A stretch of 48,892 nucleotides of DNA from Cryomorphaceae bacterium BACL29 MAG-121220-bin8 (lineage in GTDB: Bacteria; Bacteroidota; Bacteroidia; Flavobacteriales; Flavobacteriaceae): the NCBI GenBank assembly GCA_905182765.1, contig CAJJCV010000017.1:1-48892 (forward strand), in the 5' to 3' direction. The notes beneath the pieces were generated by a model, which was not told the DNA's origin, ran no database searches, and worked only from the letters and a program-made list of their open reading frames with translations. Below, piece after piece: positions 8,383-17,199 of the stretch (its first letter is position 1; each line of letters begins with the position of its first letter). The position numbers and the translations under genes were made by a program.

Positions 8383-9760
8383 TTTTAATTATTTTAAAAT
8401 TTGAATTTCTTATTGAGGAAAACCCTCCTTCTACATCAACAACTGAACTATATCCATTTCTTTTTAAAATAGAACAAGCTATCATACTTCTGTATCCACC
8501 AGCACAATGTACATAGTGTTTGTCTTTTATGTCAATCTCAATAATTTTTTCTTGAAAACTATCTAAAGAAATGTGTTTTGAATTTAATAAATATCCATTT
8601 AACCTTTCGCCACTTTTTCTTACGTCAATAAGATTAACTTTCTCAATTTTATGGCTTAAATCTTCAGCAGAAACAGATTCGATTATATCAAAAGTATTAT
8701 TACTAGACCATGAGGAAAAACCTCCATCTAAATAACCTAAACAATTATCAAATCCAACTCTTGATAATCTTAAAATAGTTTCTTTTTCCAGTCCGTTGTC
8801 ACAAACTAATAAAAGTTTAGTGTTAATGTCTTTAATAATCGACCCGACCCAGGGCGCAAAACTTCCATTTAAGCCAATAAAAACAGATCCTGGCACAAAG
8901 CCTTGCTTGAACTCATTTTGATTTCTTACGTCTAAAACTACAACATCCTTAATATTCATTAATTCCTTAAATTTTTTAACATCTAATGGAATTAAACTAT
9001 TATTTAAAACTAGTTCAAAATCGTCGTAACCCTCTTGATTTAATTTAACATTTGAAGGGAAATATACTGGAGGATCAGGAAGATCTTTTGTAAGTTCATT
9101 TATAAATTCATTTTTAAGTAATGAACCGTTCAATGCATAATTGACAATTTTCTGATTCCCAAGTGTATCTACAGTTTCTTTCATCATGTTTTTACCACAA
9201 GCAGATCCAGCTCCGTGAGCAGGATAAATCAATATATTATCGGGTAAAACTGCAATTCTATTTTGAATAGAATCATATAAAACACCTGCCAACTCCTCTT
9301 TTGAAAAATTTAAGGATTTTTGTGCTAAATCTGGTCTTCCAACATCACCAATAAAAAGAGTGTCTCCTGTAAATAAACAATGAGGTACGTCATTTTCATC
9401 TTTTAGTAAATAACATGTGCTTTCCAAAGTATGACCAGGGGTGTGCAATACTGTTATTGAAATATCACCAATTTTAAAAACTTGATTATCCTCAGCTACA
9501 ATACAGTCAAACGAAGGGTTAGCTTTTGGTCCAAATATTATTGGTGAATTTGTTTTTTTAGATAAAGTTAAATGTCCGCTAATAAAATCAGCATGAAAAT
9601 GTGTTTCAAAAATATATTTGATTTTAGAGTTTGAAGATTCTGCTAAATTTAAATATTCAGAAACTTCTCTTAATGGATCAATAACGGCTGCCTCACCGTT
9701 ACTTTCTACGTAATATGCACCTTGAAATAAACAACCAGTATAAATCTGTTTTACGATCAT
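8375..9760 (-). CDS. MBL-fold persulfide dioxygenase-like protein with two rhodanese domains (CstB-like)
   Basis: Residues 1-240 form a metallo-beta-lactamase domain: THFHADFISGH (53-63), HTPGHT (106-111) and GDTLFIGDVGRPDL (132-145), the signature of ETHE1-type persulfide dioxygenases rather than glyoxalase II. Two rhodanese domains follow (about 255-350 and 365-455), with loop cysteines in LVCDNG (Cys319) and VHCAGGYRS (Cys418). Order and length (461 residues) match CstB-type enzymes, which oxidise persulfide or polysulfide to thiosulfate. I place the start at 9760 (MIVKQIYTG), not at 9778, because a TATATTTG promoter at 9776-9783 would overlap the longer start. No signal peptide, so cytoplasmic. 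It lies upstream of the exported rhodanese gene. Confidence 0.87.
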   Translation of the reverse strand: MIVKQIYTGCLFQGAYYVESNGEAAVIDPLREVSEYLNLAESSNSKIKYIFETHFHADFISGHLTLSKKTNSPIIFGPKANPSFDCIVAEDNQVFKIGDISITVLHTPGHTLESTCYLLKDENDVPHCLFTGDTLFIGDVGRPDLAQKSLNFSKEELAGVLYDSIQNRIAVLPDNILIYPAHGAGSACGKNMMKETVDTLGNQKIVNYALNGSLLKNEFINELTKDLPDPPVYFPSNVKLNQEGYDDFELVLNNSLIPLDVKKFKELMNIKDVVVLDVRNQNEFKQGFVPGSVFIGLNGSFAPWVGSIIKDINTKLLLVCDNGLEKETILRLSRVGFDNCLGYLDGGFSSWSSNNTFDIIESVSAEDLSHKIEKVNLIDVRKSGERLNGYLLNSKHISLDSFQEKIIEIDIKDKHYVHCAGGYRSMIACSILKRNGYSSVVDVEGGFSSIRNSNFKIIKNV

Positions 9761-9775
9761 AAAATAAATATTACA

Positions 9776-9783
9776 CAAATATA
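9776..9783 (-). promoter_or_regulatory. -7 promoter element TATATTTG for the MBL-rhodanese gene
   Basis: Exact match to the Bacteroidota -7 consensus TAnnTTTG, ending 15 bases before the start at 9760. No clear -33 TTG is visible. It argues against the upstream in-frame ATG at 9778. Confidence 0.5.
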
Positions 9784-9834
9784 AAAATTGAATTTTTAAT
9801 TGTTTTATTATTTTAAAAAATTAATTTTATTAAA

Positions 9835-10554
9835 ATGTATGGTATTTGTAATTTAAGTATAATTCCTGTTAGAAAAAATTCAACAAGTAAATCTGAATTA
9901 GTTTCTCAATTAATATACGGAGAGTTATTTGAAGTTATAGAAAAAAAAGAAAAATGGTTTTATATAGAATCAATAGATGATAAATATTGTGGATGGATTA
10001 ACTATTCTCAGTTTAAAGAAATATCAAAGCAGGATTTTAAAAAAGTTAAAAAAACAGAATCTAAACTTCTAAATAATATTTCATCAGAGATAGAGACAGA
10101 AAACGGAAACATGTCTATAACTATAGGTAGTAAAGTTAGCTCAGCATTTATATTAAATCACAAATTAAAACAAGAAGAATATTCTAAAAATTCAATAATT
10201 GAAAATTCACTAAAATTCTTAAACTCACCTTATTTGTGGGGAGGAAGGACTCCTTACGGAATCGATTGCTCAGGTTTTTCTCAACAAATTTATAAATTAA
10301 ATGGATTTCAATTACCGAGAGATGCTAATCAACAAGCTCTTCAAGGAAAAGAAGTGAAATTAGAAAAAGCTAAACCTGGAGATCTTGCTTTCTTTGGCGA
10401 AAAAAAAATTACACATGTAGGGATTATTATAGATTCAAACAAAATAGTTCATGCATTTGGTTGTGTTAGAATTGATTATTTAAATGAAAAAGGAATTATT
10501 AATTCAACATCAAAAAAAATAACACATTATTTAAAGAAAATTAAAACCTATTAA
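9835..10554 (+). CDS. NlpC/P60 (C40) family peptidoglycan hydrolase with N-terminal SH3-like domain
   Basis: The 239-residue protein has an SH3-like N-terminal part (residues 1-60, including GELFEVIEKKEKWFYI) and a C-terminal NlpC/P60 domain starting near residue 118. YLWGGRTPYGIDCSGF holds the catalytic Cys145, HVGIII the His194, and KIVHAFG the second His206. The family cleaves gamma-D-glutamyl-diamino acid bonds in murein peptides. No signal peptide is visible, so it may act on imported murein peptides in the cytoplasm or use another export route. A near-consensus TAATTTTA ends 5 bases before the ATG. The stop interlocks by 4 bases with the convergent TPR gene. Confidence 0.87.
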   Translation: MYGICNLSIIPVRKNSTSKSELVSQLIYGELFEVIEKKEKWFYIESIDDKYCGWINYSQFKEISKQDFKKVKKTESKLLNNISSEIETENGNMSITIGSKVSSAFILNHKLKQEEYSKNSIIENSLKFLNSPYLWGGRTPYGIDCSGFSQQIYKLNGFQLPRDANQQALQGKEVKLEKAKPGDLAFFGEKKITHVGIIIDSNKIVHAFGCVRIDYLNEKGIINSTSKKITHYLKKIKTY

Positions 10555-11816
10555 TTTTCTAATTCTTGCAATTTAATATTCATAAGTTTAAAATTATCAA
10601 TATCATCAATAGTGTAGTATATGTTTTTAGCAGTTTTTAACGCCTCAATATTAGTTGGATCTATTTCAATTAATTTTTCTAAATATGGAAGACATTCCTG
10701 ATATAGATTAACTCTATCTTTTTCAAGTTCATCATACTTATTCATATCACTTGCTTTTCTAGAAGTAACAAGTTTATTCATTTTTTCTACTATTGGACCC
10801 TCACCTTCAAGAATCAATCCAACTAAATTAAGATAGGTTGCGCTGTAAGAACTATCAAGCTCAAGAGCTTTTAAATAAAACTCCTTAGCAATTTTAAATT
10901 CTCCTTGCTCACCATTAATAACGCCTAAATTATAATATAAAATTGCATTGGTAGGATCTTTTTCAACCGCTTGCTGCATTAATTCTTTAAACTTATTTTT
11001 ATCTCCAATCTTGATGTATAAATCTGCTTCTGATAAAATCAAATTAACATCGTCAGGATTTATCACTCTAGCTTCTTTAATAGCAGCTATAGCATTATCG
11101 TTTTCTCCTTTTTGAACATATATAAGAGCTATATTTTTAACAATTTCGGGTAATCTAGATTCTGTCTTTCCAGTCCTTTGATTAGAGTAGTCTTTTGAAT
11201 TTTTAAATAAATTATATTCGGTTTCACTAACTTTTTCTTCAATTCCTGATTCAACTGATGTTACAAAGTATTCGGAAACAACTCCAGAATAACCCATGTT
11301 TTTTAACTTTAAATAATATTCTAAAGCTTTATCATATTCTTTCGAGTTAACTGAACTAGAAGCAGCATAATACAAATAGGTTATATTATCCTCTTTTTCA
11401 GGGTTCATTAAATAAGCATCATATAATTTTTTTGAAGCTGCTAAATAATCATCATTTTTGTTATCCTGAACTGCAGAATTAACTAAATCAGCTTCAGCAT
11501 TCTGAATCAAAAAATTAGCATCTTCAATGTATTTTTTTTGTCTTATTGATCTTTCTAATTCTATTGATTTTCTTAGTGAAATTACAGATTCCAGATATTG
11601 AGCATCTTCTTTAAGAGCCCATCCATTTAAATAATAATAATGAGCTTGATATTTTATATCTGATGCCAATATCAAATCTTTATTATTATTTAAGAGATCT
11701 AAAGCTTCTGAATAAAATTCCTGATCTATTAATTTTTGAGCTTGTTTTAATTCTTTTTTTTGTCCAAAAGTAAAAATGGATATAGTAAGCATTAAAATGT
11801 AAAAAATGTTTTTCAT
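10551..11816 (-). CDS. Exported tetratricopeptide repeat protein
   Basis: A 421-residue protein with a signal peptide (residues 1-18, ending TFG) and tandem TPR helices spread through the chain; clear units include AIYYNLGVINGEQGEFKIAK and the following LDSSYSATYLNLVGL region (about 290-330), and NIALIYVQKGENDNAIAAI (about 227-245). The TPR superhelix usually serves protein-protein contacts; the partner is unknown. It lies 6 bases downstream of gyrA on the same strand, an arrangement I associate with flavobacteria, so it is likely transcribed with gyrA. Location is probably periplasmic. Confidence 0.82.
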   Translation of the reverse strand: MKNIFYILMLTISIFTFGQKKELKQAQKLIDQEFYSEALDLLNNNKDLILASDIKYQAHYYYLNGWALKEDAQYLESVISLRKSIELERSIRQKKYIEDANFLIQNAEADLVNSAVQDNKNDDYLAASKKLYDAYLMNPEKEDNITYLYYAASSSVNSKEYDKALEYYLKLKNMGYSGVVSEYFVTSVESGIEEKVSETEYNLFKNSKDYSNQRTGKTESRLPEIVKNIALIYVQKGENDNAIAAIKEARVINPDDVNLILSEADLYIKIGDKNKFKELMQQAVEKDPTNAILYYNLGVINGEQGEFKIAKEFYLKALELDSSYSATYLNLVGLILEGEGPIVEKMNKLVTSRKASDMNKYDELEKDRVNLYQECLPYLEKLIEIDPTNIEALKTAKNIYYTIDDIDNFKLMNIKLQELEN

Positions 11817-11822
11817 TATATA

Positions 11823-14330
11823 TTAATTTAAATCGTTATCATCATTATTTTCATCAACTAGATCTATATCTTCAATATCAGAAATATCTTCGTCGTCATT
11901 TACAACCTTTGCAACTGCTGCTATAGAATCTGATTCTTTAAGATTTATTAGTTTAACACCTTGAGTTGCCCTACCCATTACTCTTAGTGAAGAAACTTCC
12001 ATTCTTATAGCTATACCTGATTTATTAATAATCATTAAATCATCGTTATCAATAACATTTTTAATTGTAACTAACTCCCCGGTTTTTTCGGTAATTGAAA
12101 TTGTTTTAACTCCTTTACCTCCTCTATTAGTCATTCTATAATCATCTAGACTTGATCTTTTTCCATAGCCATTTTCAGAAACAACTAAAATATCACTTTC
12201 TAGATCATTAACAGAAATCATACCTACCACCTCATCTTTTGAATCTTTTAATCTAATTCCCCTAACACCAGAAGCATTTCTACCCATTGGTCTAGTTTTG
12301 CTTTCTTCAAAGCGAATACATTTTCCAGATTTAACAGCGATTAAAACTTGTGAATTTCCATTTGTTAATTTAGCTTCTAAAAGTTCGTCATCATCTTTAA
12401 TTGTGATTGCATTAATTCCATTAGATCTTGGTCTTGAGTACTGTTCTAAGGATGTTTTTTTAACTTGACCTTTTTTGGTTGCCATAATTACATAATGACT
12501 ATTGATATAATCTTCATCTTTCAAGTCTTGAGTGCATATAAATGCCTTAACTTCATCATCTTGCTCAATGTTGATTAAATTTTGCATAGCTCTTCCTTTA
12601 GCAGTTTTACTTCCTTCAGGAATTTCAAAAACTCTCATCCAGAAACATTTACCTTTTTGAGTAAAAAACAACATATATTGATGATTAGTTCCTACAAATA
12701 AATGCTCTAAGAAATCTTCATTCCTTGTGGTAGAACCTCTTTGCCCTACTCCTCCTCTATTTTGTGTTTTATATTCTACTAAAGGAGTTCTCTTAATATA
12801 GCCAGCATTAGAAATGGTAATAACTACTTTTTCATCTGGAATCATATCTTCCATACTTAAGTCACCTCCTGAATATTCAATTTTGGATCTTCTTTCATCT
12901 CCATATTTATGCTTAATTTCAATAAGCTCATCTTTAATTATAGTCATCCTTCTTTCTTCACTATCAAGGATACTCTTCAGATCTTTGATAGTATTCATTA
13001 ACTCATCAAATTCGCCTCTTAGTTTATCCTGTTCAAGACCAGTTAATTGTCTTAAACGCATTTCAACTATAGCTTTTGATTGAATCTCTGAGAGTTTAAA
13101 TTCTTTTATTAATTTAATTTTAGCTTCATCGGCATTTGATGAAGATCTAATTAAAGCAATAACTTTATCTATATTATCAGAAGCAATTATTAAACCTTCT
13201 AATATATGTGCTCTTTCTTCAGCTTTTTTTAATTCATATTTTGTTCTTCTAACAACAACATCATGCCTGTGCTCAACAAAATATCCTATCATTTGTTTTA
13301 GGTTCAACATTTGTGGACGCCCCTTAACTAATGCAATATTATTAACACTAAAAGATGATTGAAGTTGAGTATGTTTAAATAAAGTGTTTAAAACAACATT
13401 AGGAACAGAGTCTCTTTTTAAAATATAAACAATACGCATTCCTTGTCTATCAGATTCATCTCTGATTGTTGAAATACCTTCAATTTTTTTATCATTGACC
13501 ATTTCAGCAGTTTTTCGAATCATTTCTGCTTTATTTACTTGATAAGGAATTTCAGTTACAATAATACATTCTCTTCCATTTACTTCTTCAATTTCAGCTT
13601 TAGCTCTCATTACAATCCTTCCTCTACCAGTTTCGAAAGCTTGCTTAACCCCTTCATAACCATAAATTATACCTCCTGTTGGAAAGTCAGGTGCCTTTAC
13701 AATTTGAATTAATTCATCTGTAGATATATCATTATTTTCAATATAGGCTATCGTACCATCAATAACCTCAGTAATATTATGTGGAGGCATATTTGTTGCC
13801 ATACCCACGGCAATTCCACTTGCACCGTTTATCAATAAACCTGGTATTTTAGTTGGAAGAACTGTAGGTTCCAATATAGAATCATCATAATTTAGTTGAT
13901 GATCTACAGTGTCTTTATCTAAATCCGCAACCATTTCTTCTGAAATTTTCTGCATTCTAGCTTCAGTATATCTCATTGCAGCTGGGCTATCTCCATCAAC
14001 AGACCCGAAATTTCCTTGTCCGTCAACCAATAAATATCTTAAACTCCACTCTTGAGCCATTCTTACCATAGTATCGTAAACTGAAGAATCTCCATGTGGA
14101 TGATATTTACCAAGTACTTCCCCAACAATAAAAGCTGATTTTTTAAATTTACTAGAACCTCTCAAGCCTAATTGATGCATTCCATATAAAACACGTCTAT
14201 GGACTGGTTTTAAACCGTCTCTAACGTCAGGGAGAGCTCTAGAAACAATCACAGACATTGAATAATCAATGTAAGCAGATTTCATCGCATCTTCAATGTT
14301 AATTGGAATCAATTTTTCACCTTCACTCAT
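11823..14330 (-). CDS. gyrA: DNA gyrase subunit A
   Basis: At 835 residues this matches GyrA in length and motif order. It introduces negative supercoils in DNA together with GyrB. The catalytic tyrosine is Tyr121 in RYTEARM. The quinolone-resistance region reads [10 protein letters not shown] with Ser82 and Asp86 at the positions of E. coli Ser83 and Asp87, so it looks wild type. The C-terminal domain has beta-pinwheel repeats ([10 protein letters not shown] and NRGGKG, GyrA-box like) and ends in an acidic tail of about 25 residues. The gene is divergent from clpC across 190 bases, with a TATATTTG promoter 31 bases before the ATG, and it is followed by the TPR gene. Confidence 0.98.
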   Translation of the reverse strand: MSEGEKLIPINIEDAMKSAYIDYSMSVIVSRALPDVRDGLKPVHRRVLYGMHQLGLRGSSKFKKSAFIVGEVLGKYHPHGDSSVYDTMVRMAQEWSLRYLLVDGQGNFGSVDGDSPAAMRYTEARMQKISEEMVADLDKDTVDHQLNYDDSILEPTVLPTKIPGLLINGASGIAVGMATNMPPHNITEVIDGTIAYIENNDISTDELIQIVKAPDFPTGGIIYGYEGVKQAFETGRGRIVMRAKAEIEEVNGRECIIVTEIPYQVNKAEMIRKTAEMVNDKKIEGISTIRDESDRQGMRIVYILKRDSVPNVVLNTLFKHTQLQSSFSVNNIALVKGRPQMLNLKQMIGYFVEHRHDVVVRRTKYELKKAEERAHILEGLIIASDNIDKVIALIRSSSNADEAKIKLIKEFKLSEIQSKAIVEMRLRQLTGLEQDKLRGEFDELMNTIKDLKSILDSEERRMTIIKDELIEIKHKYGDERRSKIEYSGGDLSMEDMIPDEKVVITISNAGYIKRTPLVEYKTQNRGGVGQRGSTTRNEDFLEHLFVGTNHQYMLFFTQKGKCFWMRVFEIPEGSKTAKGRAMQNLINIEQDDEVKAFICTQDLKDEDYINSHYVIMATKKGQVKKTSLEQYSRPRSNGINAITIKDDDELLEAKLTNGNSQVLIAVKSGKCIRFEESKTRPMGRNASGVRGIRLKDSKDEVVGMISVNDLESDILVVSENGYGKRSSLDDYRMTNRGGKGVKTISITEKTGELVTIKNVIDNDDLMIINKSGIAIRMEVSSLRVMGRATQGVKLINLKESDSIAAVAKVVNDDEDISDIEDIDLVDENNDDNDLN

Positions 14331-14361
14331 AAAATTAATTTTTACGTAAGTTATTACCTAA

Positions 14362-14369
14362 CAAATATA
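14362..14369 (-). promoter_or_regulatory. -7 promoter element TATATTTG for gyrA
   Basis: Exact TAnnTTTG on the minus strand, 31 bases before the gyrA start, implying an untranslated leader of about 25 bases. No convincing -33 TTG is seen. The rest of the 190-base gyrA-clpC gap is AT-rich without hairpins I would call. Confidence 0.5.
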
Positions 14370-14520
14370 ATAATACCCCATATTTTAAATTGAATTTAAA
14401 TGCAATTTTTTATACATTTTATTAACAAAATATTAAAGAATTTTTCACAAATAGTAAATGAAAAAACTTGGAATTAAAAAATTTTTTTTGTCTATTTACT
14501 TATAAGATAAAAAAACATAC

Positions 14521-17052
14521 ATGGACGATAATTTTTCTTCAAGAGTTAAAGATGTTATAACATACAGTAAAGAAGAAGCCCTGAGATTAGGGCATGACTT
14601 TATAGGAACTGAACATCTTCTTTTGGGAATGCTTCGTGATGGAGGCGGAAAGGCAATTAATATATTAAACTCTCTTGAAATTGATTTAGATTATTTAAGA
14701 AAGAAAGTTGAGATATTAAGCCCTCCTAATCCAATCAATGATTTTAATCAAAATGATAAAAAAAACTTACATCTTACAAGACAAGCTGAAAGAGCATTAA
14801 AGACTACTTTTTTAGAAGCAAAGCTGTTTCAGGGTAAATCAATAAATACTGCACATCTACTTTTATGCATCCTTAGAAACGAAAATGATCCTACAACAAA
14901 GTTGTTAATTAAACTTCAACTTGATTACGAATCTGTAAAAGAACAATTCAAATATATGCTTACCGAGCTTAATGATGATTTCTCTAGCTCACCTTCTTCT
15001 GAAACTTTTCCTGATGAATCTAAAGACAATGAAGATCCGATTGAAGAAAATCCGTTTACAATTAAATCAGAATCAAAATCTAAAGTTAAATCCAAAACAC
15101 CTGTTTTAGATAATTTTGGAAGGGACTTAACCTCTCTAGCTAATGCTGGAAAATTAGACCCAGTAATTGGTAGAGAAAAAGAAATTGAAAGAGTTTCTCA
15201 AATTTTAAGCAGAAGAAAGAAAAATAATCCTTTATTAATTGGTGAACCAGGTGTTGGTAAATCTGCAATTGCAGAAGGCCTGGCTCTAAGAATTATACAA
15301 AAAAAAGTTTCTAGAATCTTATATAACAAAAGAGTTGTTACTCTAGATTTAGCAAGTATTGTTGCAGGAACAAAATATAGAGGGCAGTTTGAAGAAAGAA
15401 TGAAAGCTGTAATGAATGAAATTGAAAAAAATGATGATATAATATTATTTATTGATGAAATTCATACAATTGTCGGTGCAGGCGGAGCAACTGGCAGCTT
15501 AGACGCTTCCAATATGTTTAAGCCAGCTTTAGCAAGAGGTGAAATTCAATGTATAGGTGCTACAACTTTAGATGAATACAGACAATATATTGAAAAAGAC
15601 GGGGCATTAGAAAGAAGATTTCAAAAAATTATAGTTGAGCCTACAACAGTAGAAGAAACATTAGAAATTTTAAGAAATATTAAAGATCAATATGAATCTC
15701 ATCATAATGTTAACTACACTGACAAAGCTTTGGAAGCATGTGTTAAATTAACAGACAGGTACATTTCTGATAGGTTTTTTCCTGACAAGGCTATTGATGC
15801 AATGGATGAAGCTGGATCAAGAGTTCATATAACAAATATGGATGTTCCAAAAAATATAGTTGATTTAGAAATTTCTCTTGAAGAAGTAAGAGATAAAAAA
15901 AATACCGTTGTTAAAAAGCAAAAATATGAAGAAGCTGCAAAACTAAGAGATGATGAAAAAAGAATTGAAAAAGAATTAGTTTCTGCTCAAGAAAAATGGC
16001 AAGAAGAATTAAAACAACATAGGGAAACAGTTGATGAAAATGATATTTCAGAAGTTGTTTCTATGATAACTGGAATTCCAGTTAATAAGATTGCTAAAGC
16101 CGAATTAAAAGAGCTTAATAATTTAAATAAAATTATTTCCAGTAAAGTTGTTGGTCAAAAAGAAGCTGTAAATAAAGTTGTAAAAGCTATTCAAAGAAAT
16201 AGAGCAGGGATTAAAGACCCTAATAAACCTATTGGTTCATTTATATTTTTAGGTCAAACTGGTGTAGGGAAAACACAACTTGCTAAAATCTTATCTTCAG
16301 AGTTATTTAGTGGCTCAGATTCTTTGATTAGAATTGACATGAGTGAGTATATGGAAAAATTTGCTATCTCAAGATTAATCGGTGCACCTCCTGGTTACGT
16401 CGGTTATGAAGAAGGTGGGCAATTAACAGAAAAAGTAAGAAGAAAGCCATACAGTGTCATATTACTCGATGAAGTTGAAAAAGCTCACCCTGACATCTTC
16501 AATATGCTTTTGCAGGTACTTGACGAAGGATCATTGACAGATAGTTTAGGAAAAAAAATAGATTTCAAAAATACAGTTATAATAATGACTTCAAATCTTG
16601 GCGCAAGACAAGTAAAAGACTTTGGAAATGGAGTTGGATTCGGGACAGAATCAATGAAATCTCAAGAGACTAAAAACATAAAGAACACCATAGAAAAATC
16701 ATTAAAAAAAGCATTTTCCCCTGAGTTTTTGAATAGAGTTGATGAAATAGTTGTTTTTAATAGTTTAGAAAAAGAAGATTTGAAAAGAATCATAACTATT
16801 GAAATTGATAAATTAAAAAACAGATTAAAAGAATTAGGATATAATTTAAAAATTACAACGAAAGCACTAAACTTTTTGTGTGAAAAAGGATTTGACAAAA
16901 AATATGGAGCTAGACCTTTAAAAAGAGCGATTCAAAATTATGTGGAAGACCTAATTGCTGAAGAAATAGTAAAATCCAAAATAAAAGAAGGAAGTAATAT
17001 AAAAATTGACCACAATACTAAGTCGGAAAAATTAAATATTATTAAACTTTAA
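14521..17052 (+). CDS. clpC: ATP-dependent Clp protease ATP-binding subunit ClpC
   Basis: An 843-residue class I Clp/Hsp100 unfoldase. Double Clp-N repeats occupy residues 1-150; the first AAA+ module has Walker A GEPGVGKS (241-248) and Walker B LFIDE (309-313); a UVR motif (about 465-485, KYEEAAKLRDDEKRIEKE) lies between the modules; the second Walker A is GQTGVGKT (578-585). The VGF tripeptide (705-707) is the ClpP-docking loop, so it should feed substrates to ClpP, which is not encoded here. An acidic, serine-rich linker (150-195) separates the N-domain from the first AAA+. No CIRCE or clear -7 element is seen upstream; a TTGG at 14468-14471 might be part of a promoter. Confidence 0.97.
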   Translation: MDDNFSSRVKDVITYSKEEALRLGHDFIGTEHLLLGMLRDGGGKAINILNSLEIDLDYLRKKVEILSPPNPINDFNQNDKKNLHLTRQAERALKTTFLEAKLFQGKSINTAHLLLCILRNENDPTTKLLIKLQLDYESVKEQFKYMLTELNDDFSSSPSSETFPDESKDNEDPIEENPFTIKSESKSKVKSKTPVLDNFGRDLTSLANAGKLDPVIGREKEIERVSQILSRRKKNNPLLIGEPGVGKSAIAEGLALRIIQKKVSRILYNKRVVTLDLASIVAGTKYRGQFEERMKAVMNEIEKNDDIILFIDEIHTIVGAGGATGSLDASNMFKPALARGEIQCIGATTLDEYRQYIEKDGALERRFQKIIVEPTTVEETLEILRNIKDQYESHHNVNYTDKALEACVKLTDRYISDRFFPDKAIDAMDEAGSRVHITNMDVPKNIVDLEISLEEVRDKKNTVVKKQKYEEAAKLRDDEKRIEKELVSAQEKWQEELKQHRETVDENDISEVVSMITGIPVNKIAKAELKELNNLNKIISSKVVGQKEAVNKVVKAIQRNRAGIKDPNKPIGSFIFLGQTGVGKTQLAKILSSELFSGSDSLIRIDMSEYMEKFAISRLIGAPPGYVGYEEGGQLTEKVRRKPYSVILLDEVEKAHPDIFNMLLQVLDEGSLTDSLGKKIDFKNTVIIMTSNLGARQVKDFGNGVGFGTESMKSQETKNIKNTIEKSLKKAFSPEFLNRVDEIVVFNSLEKEDLKRIITIEIDKLKNRLKELGYNLKITTKALNFLCEKGFDKKYGARPLKRAIQNYVEDLIAEEIVKSKIKEGSNIKIDHNTKSEKLNIIKL

Positions 17053-17130
17053 TCTGAAATTGCATTTTTTTATTATTGAATAATCAATAAAAACCTTTCA
17101 AATTAAATAATTCATAAAATAGTATATTTT

Positions 17131-17154
17131 TTTTGTTTTATTTGTAAAACAAAA
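17131..17154. promoter_or_regulatory. Perfect inverted repeat upstream of thrA
   Basis: A 10-base arm TTTTGTTTTA is repeated as its exact reverse complement after a TTTG loop, 46 bases before the thrA start. It could be an operator or a weak RNA hairpin in the thr leader. It has only one G:C pair per arm and is not followed by a T-run on the plus strand, so it is a poor intrinsic terminator for clpC. Chance occurrence in AT-rich DNA cannot be excluded. Confidence 0.3.
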
Positions 17155-17199
17155 CTCTCTTTAACATACATTTACATCTGATATTAATTTGTCAAAACC

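Noticed and set aside
9761-9778. Upstream ATG (MCNIYF) as start of the MBL-rhodanese gene
   Set aside because: It lies in or upstream of the TATATTTG promoter element; the family-like N-terminus begins at the second methionine at 9760.
12814-13083. Open frame antisense to gyrA
   Set aside because: It is a shadow of gyrA codons on the other strand, with low-complexity Ser/Leu/Ile content; the same holds for other antisense frames within thrA, mutL and the BNR gene.
17053-17130. Intrinsic terminator after clpC around TTATTGAATAATCAATAA
   Set aside because: The stem is only 5-6 A:T-rich pairs without a following T-run on the plus strand; such repeats are expected in this composition.
17155-17199. 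Threonine leader peptide before thrA
   Set aside because: No short reading frame with threonine or isoleucine codons and no attenuator hairpin with a T-run is visible in the gap.
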